DNA of 64,000 nucleotides from Candidatus Kapaibacterium sp. (GCA_025059875.1 JANXCT010000002.1:23910-87909); one strand, 5' to 3'. Shown: positions 34,630-44,408, numbered from the stretch's first letter. Notes: generated by a model from the sequence alone, not told the origin. Numbers and translations are program-made.

Positions 34630-36525
34630 GTGGCCCATCTCCGGCGGGCGCTCTGGAGTTTGTTCTCTGCTCTTGCTCAGTGGGGCATCCTCGGTTTCTG
34701 CTCGACTGCTGTGCTCTATGGATACAATGGCTGGTCTGAGGGGCAAACGGATACAGCTAGCAGTGCGACTGTTTGGCCATCGGCTAGATGGCAGGGAGTC
34801 CTGTCGAGAGATACAACAGCCATAGTGCTTCAGCAATCGGAGATCCCGTGGCGTGCATTCGTTGGGCTATCGGACTTGTTGTCCTCTTGGCCATTGTTGA
34901 CTGCCTTCCATACTGGTGAGGCGGGAGGATGGCACCTCTTTGGCTTCGGGAGGGTAGCTCCTCAGGGGGTTGGATTGAGCCTCAATGGACGTCCTTGGTG
35001 GGAACCGACCTTTGGAGCACTTTCGCCTGAGCTATATCCTCCGGAGTTCATTGGCGCTGTAGAGCTGCTGAAGGGAACGGAGGCAGCCGTCTTGGGATGG
35101 AACGCCCTTGGTGTTGCTGTCAACATCGTAGAGCCACCGTTGCAGTCCGTCCCTGTGGCCTCTCGGCTATGGTATCTCAACGCGGCGTATGGCGTAGGGG
35201 GCTCTGATGGGATGATCTCCCTTGTGCTCTCCCCGGCCCTACATCTGATGGCTGGATATCGCCGACTCAGTTCGGAAGGGCGCTTTCGGAACGGCTGGAG
35301 CAATAGCTGGAACGTACGTCTGCGGCTCCAGTGGATGCCGACACCTCAGTTGCTCTTCTCCTTATCGGAGCTCTTTACCCATTGGGTTGGGGGGCAGAAT
35401 GGAGGGATGGCTGGAGCGGATTCGCTACCCAGATGGTGGGACGAAGTTACAGCTCGACCAGTGCTAACGGATTTCAACGATCGGCTCTACCGGCATGATG
35501 TGACACTGACGGGGAGGTGGTACGTAGGCTCTGCGTCTACCTTAGTCGGTCAGGTGTGGTACGTGCCAGTGCTCTGGCAGCGGCATGTCGGACAGGCGCT
35601 CCACGACAGCGGACAGGATACGCTGTTTGGGGATGTGGTTTGGTATTCTCAGCAGTTTGGAGCCCGACTCCAGGCAGAGCTGGGAACAGTTCCGAATTCG
35701 GTCATTGGAGTCCAAGTACTCTGGGCACGTAGTCCCAAGCTGCCCTTCGCGTGGGCGACGAATTTGCGTGAAGGGAGGGTATACGGGTTGGGGCGGTGGG
35801 TAATAGCGGGGATCCAGGCAACGGTAGGTATCCAGATCACTGCGGGCAATACGCCGCCTCTTGCTAACGCTGGATTCCAGCTCCGTGGAGTTCTAGGTCC
35901 ACGCGGATGGTGGCGAGTGGATGCTGTACGAGTTCTCCGGAGGCGTTCGGGGGCTGAGATGGTACAGACACCAGAGGAGGCGCATCTGCTCTGGGTGGAG
36001 GGTGGTTGGAGAGCCTTACGATGGGAGGTGCAGATAGGAGGGGTAGGCCAGTGGCTCAGAAATGCTGTTATTGCAAATCCCACCCCCTACCTAACGCCAC
36101 AGCAGAATGCTGATGCCCTCCTCATTTGGGGACAGCTCTCGTACAAGTACATCCCTCGTGCCAAGCTTGGGACGGAGTGGAGCCTAATACCCTCGGCAGA
36201 AGAGGCTTGGCACACATTCCGGCTCGTTGCGATTGCAGGTGTAGAGGAATGTGTTGGACGAAGCTGTGTTCGGGCAGAGCTCCGCTGGGAGGTGTTACGG
36301 CCACCAGCTCTGCGACCCTTTCCGAGCCGGTGGATGTTGTATCAAGAGAAGGTTCAGCCGTTCCAGCATTCTGGGGGAGAGCTCTGCATTACAGCTTCCT
36401 TTCGAGGAGCTCACCTTCGCCTTGCTCTTCGGAATCTCCTCGGGGTGCCATGGTATCGGGTGCCGTACTTCCCTCAGCCAGGGCGTAGCGCACTGTTCGC
36501 TCTGACGTGGTCCTTCGATGGCTGA
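34630..36525 (+). CDS. TonB-dependent receptor-like outer-membrane protein
   Basis: About 631 residues. After a hydrophobic N-terminal stretch there is a plug-like segment (GVGLSLNGRPWWEPTFG, PPEFIGAVELLKGTEAAVLG, WNALGVAVNIVEP) matching the TonB-receptor plug pattern, followed by about 450 residues of alternating aromatic and polar strands ending in an aromatic residue (ALTWSF, then DG), typical of barrels. It is predicted to be an outer-membrane uptake or binding protein with unknown ligand. The frame is open to 34483, but that would run through the terminator hairpin; the GTG at 34630 gives a plausible signal sequence. No clear ribosome-binding site is seen. Confidence 0.68.
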   Translation: MAHLRRALWSLFSALAQWGILGFCSTAVLYGYNGWSEGQTDTASSATVWPSARWQGVLSRDTTAIVLQQSEIPWRAFVGLSDLLSSWPLLTAFHTGEAGGWHLFGFGRVAPQGVGLSLNGRPWWEPTFGALSPELYPPEFIGAVELLKGTEAAVLGWNALGVAVNIVEPPLQSVPVASRLWYLNAAYGVGGSDGMISLVLSPALHLMAGYRRLSSEGRFRNGWSNSWNVRLRLQWMPTPQLLFSLSELFTHWVGGQNGGMAGADSLPRWWDEVTARPVLTDFNDRLYRHDVTLTGRWYVGSASTLVGQVWYVPVLWQRHVGQALHDSGQDTLFGDVVWYSQQFGARLQAELGTVPNSVIGVQVLWARSPKLPFAWATNLREGRVYGLGRWVIAGIQATVGIQITAGNTPPLANAGFQLRGVLGPRGWWRVDAVRVLRRRSGAEMVQTPEEAHLLWVEGGWRALRWEVQIGGVGQWLRNAVIANPTPYLTPQQNADALLIWGQLSYKYIPRAKLGTEWSLIPSAEEAWHTFRLVAIAGVEECVGRSCVRAELRWEVLRPPALRPFPSRWMLYQEKVQPFQHSGGELCITASFRGAHLRLALRNLLGVPWYRVPYFPQPGRSALFALTWSFDG

Positions 36526-37419
36526 CTACCGCCCCAGCGCACGTTCGTAGTCGGTGCCGTGGCGTGGGTCCAAGGCCCGTAAACGGGGTAGTAGCGTCGG
36601 TGAATCCCAGTTCCGGAAGAGCTCAATGAGCTCCTGATACTTTGCCTCGAAGAACAACTGTAGCACGATGCTGGGCGTGCCCAAGCGCTCTTTGAAGCGG
36701 AGTAGCTCTGTCAGCAGGGAATCAATTGTTGTTAGGACCCGTGAGCGGTCGTGTTGGAGCTGCTCTAGGCCGTCAACGTAGTAGGCGAAGATGAATCGCC
36801 GGAAGGGTTCAAATTGAGGGCTAATGAGCTCAGTGGCGAGACTAAAGCGGCTGAATTGGCCGGGTTCAGCGAAAGTCGAAAAGCCTTTCGCATTGGAGGC
36901 TGCCGCAAGTTGAGCAAGCTGGTGTGCCTTCCGAAAGTAGGGTGTGCCACCGAGCTCTTCGTAAGTATCACAGTCCAGCCCAATTGCGAGCAGGGCGTAG
37001 AAATCAATCAGCGTTAGCAGAGGATCGTAACGGAGGGGCTGGTACGTTAGGGAAGCGCCTCTGGTATACTGGAAGCTCCAGTCGGGCTCGTAGATTCGTA
37101 GCAGAGGGGTCAGGGCCCCTCCGCTCAACGGGCGGGCAGATTGGAAGATTAGGCGCGCAGAGTACCACGATCCACTCCGTCCTGTTACTATGATTGTAAG
37201 CTCTACGGGGATACGCTCGCCTTCCCACGGGGTGTCTCCGAAGCGCTGCGTGTTGAGGTAGTGTTCCAGGTCCTGTTGGAGTGTTGCCAACTCGTGGCGG
37301 TGTTCTATCGGGAGGGCGTCCAGGATGACTGTTACACGTGCTGTGAGCTCCTGTGCTGCTGCGGTCTGACAGACTAAGGAGCCGATGAAGGAGAGAGCAA
37401 GTATTTTTGGCCGTGGCAT
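36526..37419 (-). CDS. DUF4835 family protein (PorD-like)
   Basis: 297 residues. The signal peptide MPRPKILALSFIGSLVCQTAA is followed by QELTARVTVILDALP. The family core includes FGDTPWEGERIPVELTIIV, LIFQSARPLSGG, WSFQYTRG, DPLLTLIDFYALLAIGLD, DTYEELGGTPYF and the C-terminal helical region. DUF4835 is widespread in Bacteroidota and has been annotated as PorD, linked to type IX secretion and motility, which fits the Por-like cargo encoded nearby. The ATG at 37419 is used because upstream codons precede the signal peptide. Start codons of this gene and its divergent neighbour are only 20 bases apart. Confidence 0.78.
   Translation of the reverse strand: MPRPKILALSFIGSLVCQTAAAQELTARVTVILDALPIEHRHELATLQQDLEHYLNTQRFGDTPWEGERIPVELTIIVTGRSGSWYSARLIFQSARPLSGGALTPLLRIYEPDWSFQYTRGASLTYQPLRYDPLLTLIDFYALLAIGLDCDTYEELGGTPYFRKAHQLAQLAAASNAKGFSTFAEPGQFSRFSLATELISPQFEPFRRFIFAYYVDGLEQLQHDRSRVLTTIDSLLTELLRFKERLGTPSIVLQLFFEAKYQELIELFRNWDSPTLLPRLRALDPRHGTDYERALGR
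37402..37409 (+). promoter_or_regulatory. Putative -7 promoter box (TATTTTTG), plus strand, inside the divergent gene
   Basis: An exact match 30 bases before the ATG at 37440. It lies within codons of the DUF4835 gene on the other strand. Confidence 0.45.
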
Positions 37420-37439
37420 CTTGGAGGCAGGAGGAGCTG

Positions 37440-38234
37440 ATGGACCACCAATTCTGCTCATCAAAAATACAGGCCTTGTCCCTTTTCGCCGTGTTGGCAC
37501 TTCTGCCGTGCATCGGCACGGCGCAGGTTGCAGGGATTGGAGTAGTGAGCCCAGTAGTTGTTAGCAACTCCGCGCTTATTGCAGATTTCCACAGGAGGTG
37601 GGCGTGGGTTGGGTATGAACCCTCCCGCTTTGGACTACCCGAGCTTCATTGGGCATACGCTGGAATTGCTTCTCCGCTCGTTCCACATTGGCATGGCGCC
37701 CTTGAGGTGTGGGGGCGTGTGGTGCAACCCAGGTTCTCACATGTACGCCTGCGGCTGCAGGGAGCTGTGCGGTTAACAGCAGTGCTTGGAGTAGGAATAG
37801 CTGTAACGGTGACGCGTTACTCTGTTGAAGGGATGCCAACCCGCTGGTGGGGAGGCATAGATATCGGCATGCGCACCAACCTTTCACCGAAGTTGAAGCT
37901 TGGTTCGGTCCTGGAGAATGTAGTGCTGTGGTCGCACCTCAAGGGATCCAGCGCGGAGCAGCGATTTAGCTTAGGTGTCGGTTGGAGTGGAGGAACATGG
38001 GGAGCTGAACTTGATGCCGTTATTGCAACACTTAGTTCACCCGCCCTCAGCCTCACCACCACAGCAGAGCTAACCAGAGCAACAACCATCGTACTCCGAA
38101 CCGCTAACTCTCCACTTCAGCTCCAACTGGGCACACATCTGGAACTCAGCGACGTAGCCCTCGATCTCGGAATAGCTTTCCACAGTGTCCTTGGATGGAG
38201 GCATGCACTCACAGTAGCTTATCGGTGGGACTGA
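37440..38234 (+). CDS. Outer-membrane beta-barrel protein of unknown function
   Basis: 264 residues. The ATG at 37440 is preceded by GGAGGAG and starts a signal peptide (SSKIQALSLFAVLALLPCIGTAQ). The mature part has about a dozen amphipathic strands rich in Trp, Val, Leu and Gly ([52 protein letters not shown]) and ends YRWD, a barrel-like end. I do not recognise the family; a PorP/SprF- or PorV-like barrel is possible but not shown. Its 3' end overlaps the HhH-barrel gene by 40 bases, so the two are probably co-expressed. Confidence 0.6.
   Translation: MDHQFCSSKIQALSLFAVLALLPCIGTAQVAGIGVVSPVVVSNSALIADFHRRWAWVGYEPSRFGLPELHWAYAGIASPLVPHWHGALEVWGRVVQPRFSHVRLRLQGAVRLTAVLGVGIAVTVTRYSVEGMPTRWWGGIDIGMRTNLSPKLKLGSVLENVVLWSHLKGSSAEQRFSLGVGWSGGTWGAELDAVIATLSSPALSLTTTAELTRATTIVLRTANSPLQLQLGTHLELSDVALDLGIAFHSVLGWRHALTVAYRWD
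37462..37469 (-). promoter_or_regulatory. Putative -7 promoter box (TATTTTTG), minus strand, inside the divergent gene
   Basis: An exact match 43 bases before the DUF4835 ATG (37419), within the signal-peptide codons of the plus-strand barrel gene. Together with the box at 37402 the promoters cross. Confidence 0.45.
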
Positions 38235-40147
38235 GGTCCTGGGGACTGAGCATATTGATGGCAGCAGCTACTCTGGAGCTGGCTGGTCAGGTTACGGAGC
38301 CAGCGAGTGGGGGATGGCTGGAGGTAGAGGAGGATGAGGTAGTGGCTCTGTCGGCTCTGGAGTATTTTGCCCTCCGCCAATGGGATCCGCTCTGTCTCCG
38401 TCAGGCGACAGCAGCAGAGCTGCAGCGGTTGCCGGGGATGACAGCCAGCGTAGTTCGACAGCTTGTGAGGCTTGTTCAGCGCCGGCCAGAGCTGTCATAC
38501 GCAGAGCTTGCCGATAGCCTCGCACTAACTCCTGAGCAGCTCTGGGTCTTGCAGCAGGCTACGACTCTTGACTGTCCTCTGCCGGATGAACATCGGAGAG
38601 TAGTCCGGTCCGCTGTCACAGTGCCCCTAGTCAGGGTGCAGGGGGAAGAGGCATTCGTTGGACCTCTCTGGAAGCTGCAGGGAAATGCTTTTGGCCGTTG
38701 GGGTGTTTGGCGAGTGGAGTGTGTATGGGATAGAGACGCGGGAGAGCCGGGGATTGCAGACTTCGTGTCTGCTTCACTCCAAGCAGAGCCGTGGGCGGGA
38801 GCGCGTTGCCTTGTCGGAGATTTCCGCCTCGGGGTGGGTATGGGTGCGATGGCCTCCTCCAGTCGGGGGTTCCGCAGACCGGGGTTCGAGTTGGGTGCTC
38901 CCCTGCGGTGGAGCACAGAAGTACGGCCTTGGGGTTCGGTTCAGGAGAGTAGCTTCCTCCGTGGAGTTGCGCTTCAGTGGGAGTGGGGGACTGGTGTGGT
39001 TGTGGGTTGGTTCTCCGTGGCTCCTCGCAGTGGCAGCATTGACACTGCTGGGGTTGTGCGTAGCGTTGTGGATGATGGCATCTTCGCTACGTCACGCGAC
39101 CGTTCTCGGCGGTATGCGTTTCGGGAGCGTTGTTATGGGACAGCGGCCGAAGTGGCTTGGGGACACCTTAGAGTGCTCCTAGGCGGAATGGCGCTCTCGT
39201 ATTCGCATCCATTAGCGACGCAGAGCCGGCGGGACTTCGCTGGACGGTCAGGGGTATTAACCACGGCTGCTTTCTCCTTCACTCCCGATTGGGGAGAGGT
39301 AGGAGTTGAGCTTGTGCGCGATGCTCGTGGCTTCTGGGGGATTCATGGTGGGTGTATGGTTGCCAGACCTGAATTTCGGCTGACGGTTGCAGTTCGGAGT
39401 ATGCCGGACGGCTTCCGCTCGCCGTTCGGCAGCATTCTCAGCCGTTCAACGGCTGTTAGCAATGAGCAAGGGCTATACGTGGGAATCGCCTGGGATGAGG
39501 GACGCCACCGATTCTGGGCGTACGCTGATCTCTTCCGGACGCTTGCTCCTCCGTACGGGATGCCGATCCGCCAGTTGGGTAGTGAGATCGGGGTTCGATG
39601 GAAGTACTCCAAGCAGAAGTCGTTTGACTGGTGGCTCCATGCTAGGTACCAGACGCGATTGACAGTCCTTCCTGCGGAAAGTTCAAGGAGTCTGAACGAG
39701 GAAGGGATAGTGAGCCTTCGGGCAGACGTCTTCGGAGTTATTGTCCGGGGCTGGCGGTGGCACCTTCGGTGCGAGTTTCGGCAGGGCAGGGTACCGCAAC
39801 AGGTAAACGGGTGGCTGGGAATGATCGGCTGCGAGGGAACTATGCAGAGATGGAGGCAGCAATGGGGGCTGCGAGTACGGGCTGGCGTCTACTCGGTCTC
39901 ACACGAAGCCCTGGGCTTTCGGTACTACGAGTATGCAGCTGCAGGTGTCCCTCGCCTTCACTTCCTCATGGGACACGGCTCTTATGTATCCGGTTGGATG
40001 CGGTGGAGTCCTGTAGGGTGGCTGGAGCTCCAGGGCTCTCTGGTAGTGGTGAAGCGCAATAGCCCTCTTCCCCTCCAGCTTTGGGGAGCACAGGTCCAGG
40101 GGGCAGCACTCTGCCTCTGGACTCTGTCGATAGAGATACGGCTCTAG
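38195..40147 (+). CDS. Helix-hairpin-helix protein with C-terminal beta-barrel-like region
   Basis: 650 residues. The N-terminal export signal ([14 protein letters not shown]) is followed by a helix-hairpin-helix region of the ComEA type ([38 protein letters not shown]) at about 65-130, then 500 residues of barrel-like amphipathic strands. The start could be ATG 38195, GTG 38225 or ATG 38258; the first is used, overlapping the previous gene by 40 bases. This two-part architecture recurs in FCB genomes; a DNA-uptake role has been suggested for HhH proteins, but none is demonstrated here. Confidence 0.65.
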   Translation: MEACTHSSLSVGLRSWGLSILMAAATLELAGQVTEPASGGWLEVEEDEVVALSALEYFALRQWDPLCLRQATAAELQRLPGMTASVVRQLVRLVQRRPELSYAELADSLALTPEQLWVLQQATTLDCPLPDEHRRVVRSAVTVPLVRVQGEEAFVGPLWKLQGNAFGRWGVWRVECVWDRDAGEPGIADFVSASLQAEPWAGARCLVGDFRLGVGMGAMASSSRGFRRPGFELGAPLRWSTEVRPWGSVQESSFLRGVALQWEWGTGVVVGWFSVAPRSGSIDTAGVVRSVVDDGIFATSRDRSRRYAFRERCYGTAAEVAWGHLRVLLGGMALSYSHPLATQSRRDFAGRSGVLTTAAFSFTPDWGEVGVELVRDARGFWGIHGGCMVARPEFRLTVAVRSMPDGFRSPFGSILSRSTAVSNEQGLYVGIAWDEGRHRFWAYADLFRTLAPPYGMPIRQLGSEIGVRWKYSKQKSFDWWLHARYQTRLTVLPAESSRSLNEEGIVSLRADVFGVIVRGWRWHLRCEFRQGRVPQQVNGWLGMIGCEGTMQRWRQQWGLRVRAGVYSVSHEALGFRYYEYAAAGVPRLHFLMGHGSYVSGWMRWSPVGWLELQGSLVVVKRNSPLPLQLWGAQVQGAALCLWTLSIEIRL

Positions 40148-40164
40148 GCCCACAGGGGTTTCCG

Positions 40165-40172
40165 TACTTTTG
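40165..40172 (+). promoter_or_regulatory. Putative -7 promoter box (TACTTTTG) of mreB
   Basis: An exact TAnnTTTG match 49 bases before the mreB ATG, in the 74-base gap after the preceding stop. No -33 TTG is evident. Confidence 0.42.
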
Positions 40173-40221
40173 TGCCTTCGAGAGTAGTGGAGAATTAAGC
40201 GGCGCAAGAGCTGGAGCTTCT

Positions 40222-41247
40222 ATGGCAGGGTGGAGCATCTTTTCGAGTGACATTGCGATTGACCTAGGGACAGCAAACACCTTGATTTGGGCGAAGGGAC
40301 AGGGAATTGTGCTGAATGAGCCTTCCGTCGTAGCATACGACCGTACGACTCGGCAGTTGGTGGCGCTAGGACATGAAGCACAGGCGATGATTGGGAAAAC
40401 CCACAGAGAGATTCGCGTCGTCCGGCCCTTGAAGGATGGAGTGATCGCTGACTTTGAGATTGCCGAGAGCATGTTGCGGGCCTTCATTCGGCGAGTTAAC
40501 AATGGTTGGTTACCACCGCGGCGTGTTATTGTCTGTGTCCCCGTGGGCATCACGGAAGTGGAGAAGCGAGCAGTGCGGGAGAGCGCTGAGCACGCCGGGG
40601 CGAAAGATGTGTATTTGCTGCCAGAGCCGATGGCAGCCGCTATAGGGGTGGGGATCAACGTTCATGAGCCGACTGGTAACATGGTGGTAGATATAGGGGG
40701 CGGGACGACAGAGATTGCTGTTATTGCACTTTCAGGCATCGTCGCCGAGGAATCCATCCGAATTGCCGGCGATGAAATGACAAACGCAATCGTTGAGTAC
40801 TTCCGTCGCCACTACAACATGCTGATTGGAGAGCGAACTGCGGAGGTGATCAAATGCCAAATCGGCTCGGCAGTGCCACTTGAGGAAGAGTACGAGATTG
40901 AGGTGCGTGGGCGGAACTTGGTGACGGGTATTCCGCAGATGATTCGGGTGACATCTGATGAAATCCGACAAGCCTTGGAAGGGCCTCTGAAACAGATTGA
41001 ACAAGCAGTTCTCACACTCTTGGAGCGGATCCCACCAGAGTTAGCTGCCGACATCTACGACCGCGGGATTGTGTTAGCTGGTGGTGGAGCGCTCTTGAAA
41101 GGTTTGAATCGCCGCCTAGAGTCAGTTACAGACCTTCCCGTTCACGTGGCGGATGACCCGCTAACGGCGGTGGTGCGCGGCGGTGGCAAAGTGCTAGAGC
41201 ACTTTGAGGAGTATCAGTCGGTGCTCATTAAGCCTCGACGACTGTAA
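40222..41247 (+). CDS. mreB: Rod-shape determining actin-like protein MreB
   Basis: 341 residues. This bacterial actin homologue organises lateral cell-wall synthesis under the inner membrane, suggesting a rod-shaped cell. Nucleotide-binding motifs are [13 protein letters not shown] at the N terminus, [18 protein letters not shown], and [15 protein letters not shown]. The N-terminal AGWSIFSSD may act as the short membrane-binding segment. GGAG precedes the ATG. Its partners mreC and mreD do not follow; instead the convergent gene on the other strand ends directly adjacent (stop codons abut). Confidence 0.93.
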   Translation: MAGWSIFSSDIAIDLGTANTLIWAKGQGIVLNEPSVVAYDRTTRQLVALGHEAQAMIGKTHREIRVVRPLKDGVIADFEIAESMLRAFIRRVNNGWLPPRRVIVCVPVGITEVEKRAVRESAEHAGAKDVYLLPEPMAAAIGVGINVHEPTGNMVVDIGGGTTEIAVIALSGIVAEESIRIAGDEMTNAIVEYFRRHYNMLIGERTAEVIKCQIGSAVPLEEEYEIEVRGRNLVTGIPQMIRVTSDEIRQALEGPLKQIEQAVLTLLERIPPELAADIYDRGIVLAGGGALLKGLNRRLESVTDLPVHVADDPLTAVVRGGGKVLEHFEEYQSVLIKPRRL

Positions 41248-44200
41248 TCAGAAGTCGTAGCCCAGGGATAAGAGGTAATGAGGCTTTGAGAAGCCCTCGC
41301 CAGTGAAGCGCCATGCAATGTCGAACCTGAAGGGAAAGCCGAATAGGACCACCCGCATTCCAATCCCAGTACTGACCAGCAGATCTTGCGTTTGGATATC
41401 GCCGGTAGTGGTGCGTCTCAAGAGCCGCAAGCGGGAATCCCAAAGGGCGGCGGCATCCACGAACACAACTCCTGTGATAGCTTGTACTAGGAGAGGAGTA
41501 GGGGAAGTCCAGAGCGCGAAGAGGAAAGGCAGCCGAGCTTCTAAATTGAAGCCTACGAATTTGGAGCCCATCCGTTCGGAGACCCCGTAACCCCGGAGGG
41601 GGAGCACTGCCGTAGCGAAGACGAAGTCTTCGGGGAGGTCATATGGGAGCTGGCGAGAAGGAAAGGTAGGGTTGAGCCAATTATCTGTGCTAAGCGTGAA
41701 GAACTTCTGCGGGTTAGTCCCGAAGCTAGCGCCTCCTGCTAGACGGAGCGCAAGGCTGCTCCACCGCCCCAAGCGGAGGTAGTACCGGTAGTCTCCTCGA
41801 AAGGTTACGAACCCAATCCCATCCTGCAAAAGCTTCGGCACTAGTTGGGCAGCGACGTAGTACCGACTCCCCATGAGGGGGGAGAGAAATCCCCAGACAA
41901 CATCGTCGTGAACATAGCGGAGTGTAGGGACGACGAGGGTACGTTCTAGGGGGGCCTCGAAGGGCGGCTCAATGTTGTCGAGGTTTTCCCGTGTCGCTCT
42001 GAGCAGACCGAGTCCCCACTCGAGCCGGTTGAAGCGGTCGAATGGATATAGAGCGTCTCCCCAGAGTCCATATGCCCGGAAGCGGTAAAGGGAGTCGTTA
42101 GCGCGCACGACATACCCGACCTGGTGGAAGAGCGTGAACTGGTAGTCTATCGGCTCAGGCAAGTAGGCATAGGTGGCTAGGAAGTTGCTGTTCTTGAGGT
42201 CTACCATCAGGTTGGCTTCGGCGTAGAGCTGGTGGTCGCCTAAGACATCACTGAAGAGCATCTGGGTAACGCCTTGGAGACCAAAGAACGTGTTGTAGCC
42301 AGCAGTTCCCAGGACGATGTCCGGGGAGAAGCTCAGTCGGTAGGAGTAAGGGCCAAGAATGGTGTCGTTGCCAGAAGTGCGGGACAGGTCCTCAGGCGTG
42401 GATGTCAAGGCATCTGGGTTTGGCAGAACCATTCGCTGCCTGTGGAAATCGAGGGTGAATGTAGCATACGGTCGGAAGGCTGTAGCAGTGTCAGCCACTG
42501 CAGGAGCAGTGTCAGGCGCATGGGGGGCAGACGAGAGCCGGCGTTGGCGGAAGCTGGTCAATGGCAGAGTGTCAGGGAGGCTTCGTTCCAGAGGGAACCG
42601 AAGGAGAAAGAGGTCGTAGCCACCCTGCAGTTGGACGGACATGGCCAGAAGGGATCCATCTGCAGAGATGGAGATTTGCAAGATGCCATACGCAGAATTC
42701 GTCAGCGGCCGCAGCTTGCCGGTCTGTAGGTCTAACTTCCAGACATTCCCAATTCCGTTCGCATCACTGACGAAGAGGAGTGCGTTGCCGTCGGGAGTGG
42801 CCGCGAGAGAGGTTTTGGAAGCATCGGGCGAAAAAGTAAGGCGGCGGAGCTGGCGGGTGCTCAGGTTGAGTTCGTAGATATCACTGATCCCCAGAGGCCG
42901 TTCCCACATGCGTGGCTGGTTCTTGAGGCCAAGCTGAAGCACATCTCCACGGTCCGACACGAAGTAAATGCGGCTGCCATCGGGGGACCAACATGGGGCT
43001 AAGTCCGTGAAGACGTCATCGGTAAGATTCTCTAACTGCCCGCTCTTGAGCTCGTAGATCCAGAGATCGGGTTGCTCGTTGCGAGTTGCAACGAAAAGGA
43101 GGCGGGAGCCATCTGGAGACCATGCAACGGAGGAAATGGCTTTAAAGCCCAACTGCAGGCGCTTGTAAGAGCCGGTGGCGACGTCCAGAAGGTAGATAGC
43201 GTTTTCTCCTCCAACTTTAGCTGCTACTGCCAATGTCTTGCCCTGGGGGTCCCACGCAATCCCGGGGGTTAGGAGGTTGAGCTGTTCGAAGTCCCGTTCG
43301 CGCCCGCTGCTAACTAACAGTCGTGGGCGAGCTGACGGGCGTTGAGTCTCCATGAGGTACAGTCCAAAGACGCCAGCCCGGTCAGAGAGGAAAGCCAAGC
43401 GTGAACCATCAGGAGAGAGAGCTGGAGAGGTATTGTAGAAGTAGTCTTCTCGGCTCCGGTCTGTGAGACGCTGGGCGAAGTCTCGCACATCCTCGAAACG
43501 CCCAATGTCGGGCCAGTACATCTTCTTCATCTCCCAGGCCCACTGGCGAGAGAAGTCTTCAAAGTCCATTTTGAAGGCGCTTCGAAAAGCGGCGTTAAGG
43601 TTGCGCTGAACCTTCAGGCGTTGAAGCAACTCTGCGATCTTCTCTCGGCCGTACTTGGTAGCGACGTACCAGTAGAAGGCTTGTCCCCCGCGATATGCTA
43701 GGTACCCCTCCAGTGACTCCAGTCCTCGGAGCTCCTCGCTAAGAGCCAAATCGCGCATGAACATGTCTGTACGGGTGTCGTATCCGCCGAGGCTCTCGAA
43801 CTCACACAGTCCCTCGTTCATCCACAAGGGAAGCTCAATGCTGGTGCCTCGCAGTAGAGCATTCTGGAGGCTACCACCGTAGAACATGTCGTTGAGAACA
43901 GCATGGACTAGCTCGTGGTGGATAACGTGCCGGAACTGCTCGTAGTTGCCCTCGAATGGTACGACAACACGGTTCTTGAAGAGCTCCGTAACTCCGCCAA
44001 CACCTTCGGGGAGGAACTCCCCAACGACGTTGGTCTGCTGAAACTCTGCGTGGGAGTTGTAGACGATGAGGGCTATGCGCCGTGTAATTCGATGCCCTAC
44101 GGTGCGTTGTATTGATTGCAGTGCTCGCTCACCTACGATTGCTGCAAAGCGAGCTAAGTACTCGCCTCCAGGGGTGAAATAGACGTCAAGGTGAGGTGAG

Positions 44201-44316
44201 CGGAGGTACTGCCAAGTGAAGCGCTGGTATTGTACCTTGTTTTTGCCAAATTGGCCGAGAGCTGGAGGAGCATAGAGTAAGACAGTGGCTGTCGCTATAG
44301 CAGCAAAGGAGAGCAT
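41248..44316 (-). CDS. Surface protein: gluzincin-like peptidase, PD40 beta-propeller and BamA-like barrel
   Basis: 1022 residues in four parts. A signal peptide (1-21) is followed by a peptidase-MA-like domain with HELVH at 134-138 and NEGLCEF at 167-173, giving the two His and one Glu zinc ligands. A TolB/PD40 beta-propeller at about 290-600 carries repeated LSPDGSRLAFLSDRAG-like, WSPDGSRLLFVATR, WSPDGSRIYFVSDRGD and TPDGNALLFVSDANG blades. The C-terminal about 370 residues resemble the bacterial surface antigen (D15/BamA) barrel, ending YLLSLGYDF with terminal Phe. It is predicted to sit in the outer membrane with a protease on the soluble side. Substrate unknown. Stops abut mreB. Confidence 0.8.
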   Translation of the reverse strand: MLSFAAIATATVLLYAPPALGQFGKNKVQYQRFTWQYLRSPHLDVYFTPGGEYLARFAAIVGERALQSIQRTVGHRITRRIALIVYNSHAEFQQTNVVGEFLPEGVGGVTELFKNRVVVPFEGNYEQFRHVIHHELVHAVLNDMFYGGSLQNALLRGTSIELPLWMNEGLCEFESLGGYDTRTDMFMRDLALSEELRGLESLEGYLAYRGGQAFYWYVATKYGREKIAELLQRLKVQRNLNAAFRSAFKMDFEDFSRQWAWEMKKMYWPDIGRFEDVRDFAQRLTDRSREDYFYNTSPALSPDGSRLAFLSDRAGVFGLYLMETQRPSARPRLLVSSGRERDFEQLNLLTPGIAWDPQGKTLAVAAKVGGENAIYLLDVATGSYKRLQLGFKAISSVAWSPDGSRLLFVATRNEQPDLWIYELKSGQLENLTDDVFTDLAPCWSPDGSRIYFVSDRGDVLQLGLKNQPRMWERPLGISDIYELNLSTRQLRRLTFSPDASKTSLAATPDGNALLFVSDANGIGNVWKLDLQTGKLRPLTNSAYGILQISISADGSLLAMSVQLQGGYDLFLLRFPLERSLPDTLPLTSFRQRRLSSAPHAPDTAPAVADTATAFRPYATFTLDFHRQRMVLPNPDALTSTPEDLSRTSGNDTILGPYSYRLSFSPDIVLGTAGYNTFFGLQGVTQMLFSDVLGDHQLYAEANLMVDLKNSNFLATYAYLPEPIDYQFTLFHQVGYVVRANDSLYRFRAYGLWGDALYPFDRFNRLEWGLGLLRATRENLDNIEPPFEAPLERTLVVPTLRYVHDDVVWGFLSPLMGSRYYVAAQLVPKLLQDGIGFVTFRGDYRYYLRLGRWSSLALRLAGGASFGTNPQKFFTLSTDNWLNPTFPSRQLPYDLPEDFVFATAVLPLRGYGVSERMGSKFVGFNLEARLPFLFALWTSPTPLLVQAITGVVFVDAAALWDSRLRLLRRTTTGDIQTQDLLVSTGIGMRVVLFGFPFRFDIAWRFTGEGFSKPHYLLSLGYDF

Positions 44317-44368
44317 AGTCGCGGTAGCTCAGATGGGACGCACGAAACTTGTTGACGAAGTGGCGGGA

Positions 44369-44390
44369 ACCTTGCGTCTACCTTGCGTCT
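44369..44390. repeat. Perfect tandem 11-bp repeat (ACCTTGCGTCT x2)
   Basis: Two exact copies back to back, 19 bases upstream of a -7-like box for the E2 gene. One helical turn spacing makes it a candidate activator or repressor site; this is inference. Confidence 0.4.
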
Positions 44391-44408
44391 TGCCTATGCG
44401 GAGAGAGT

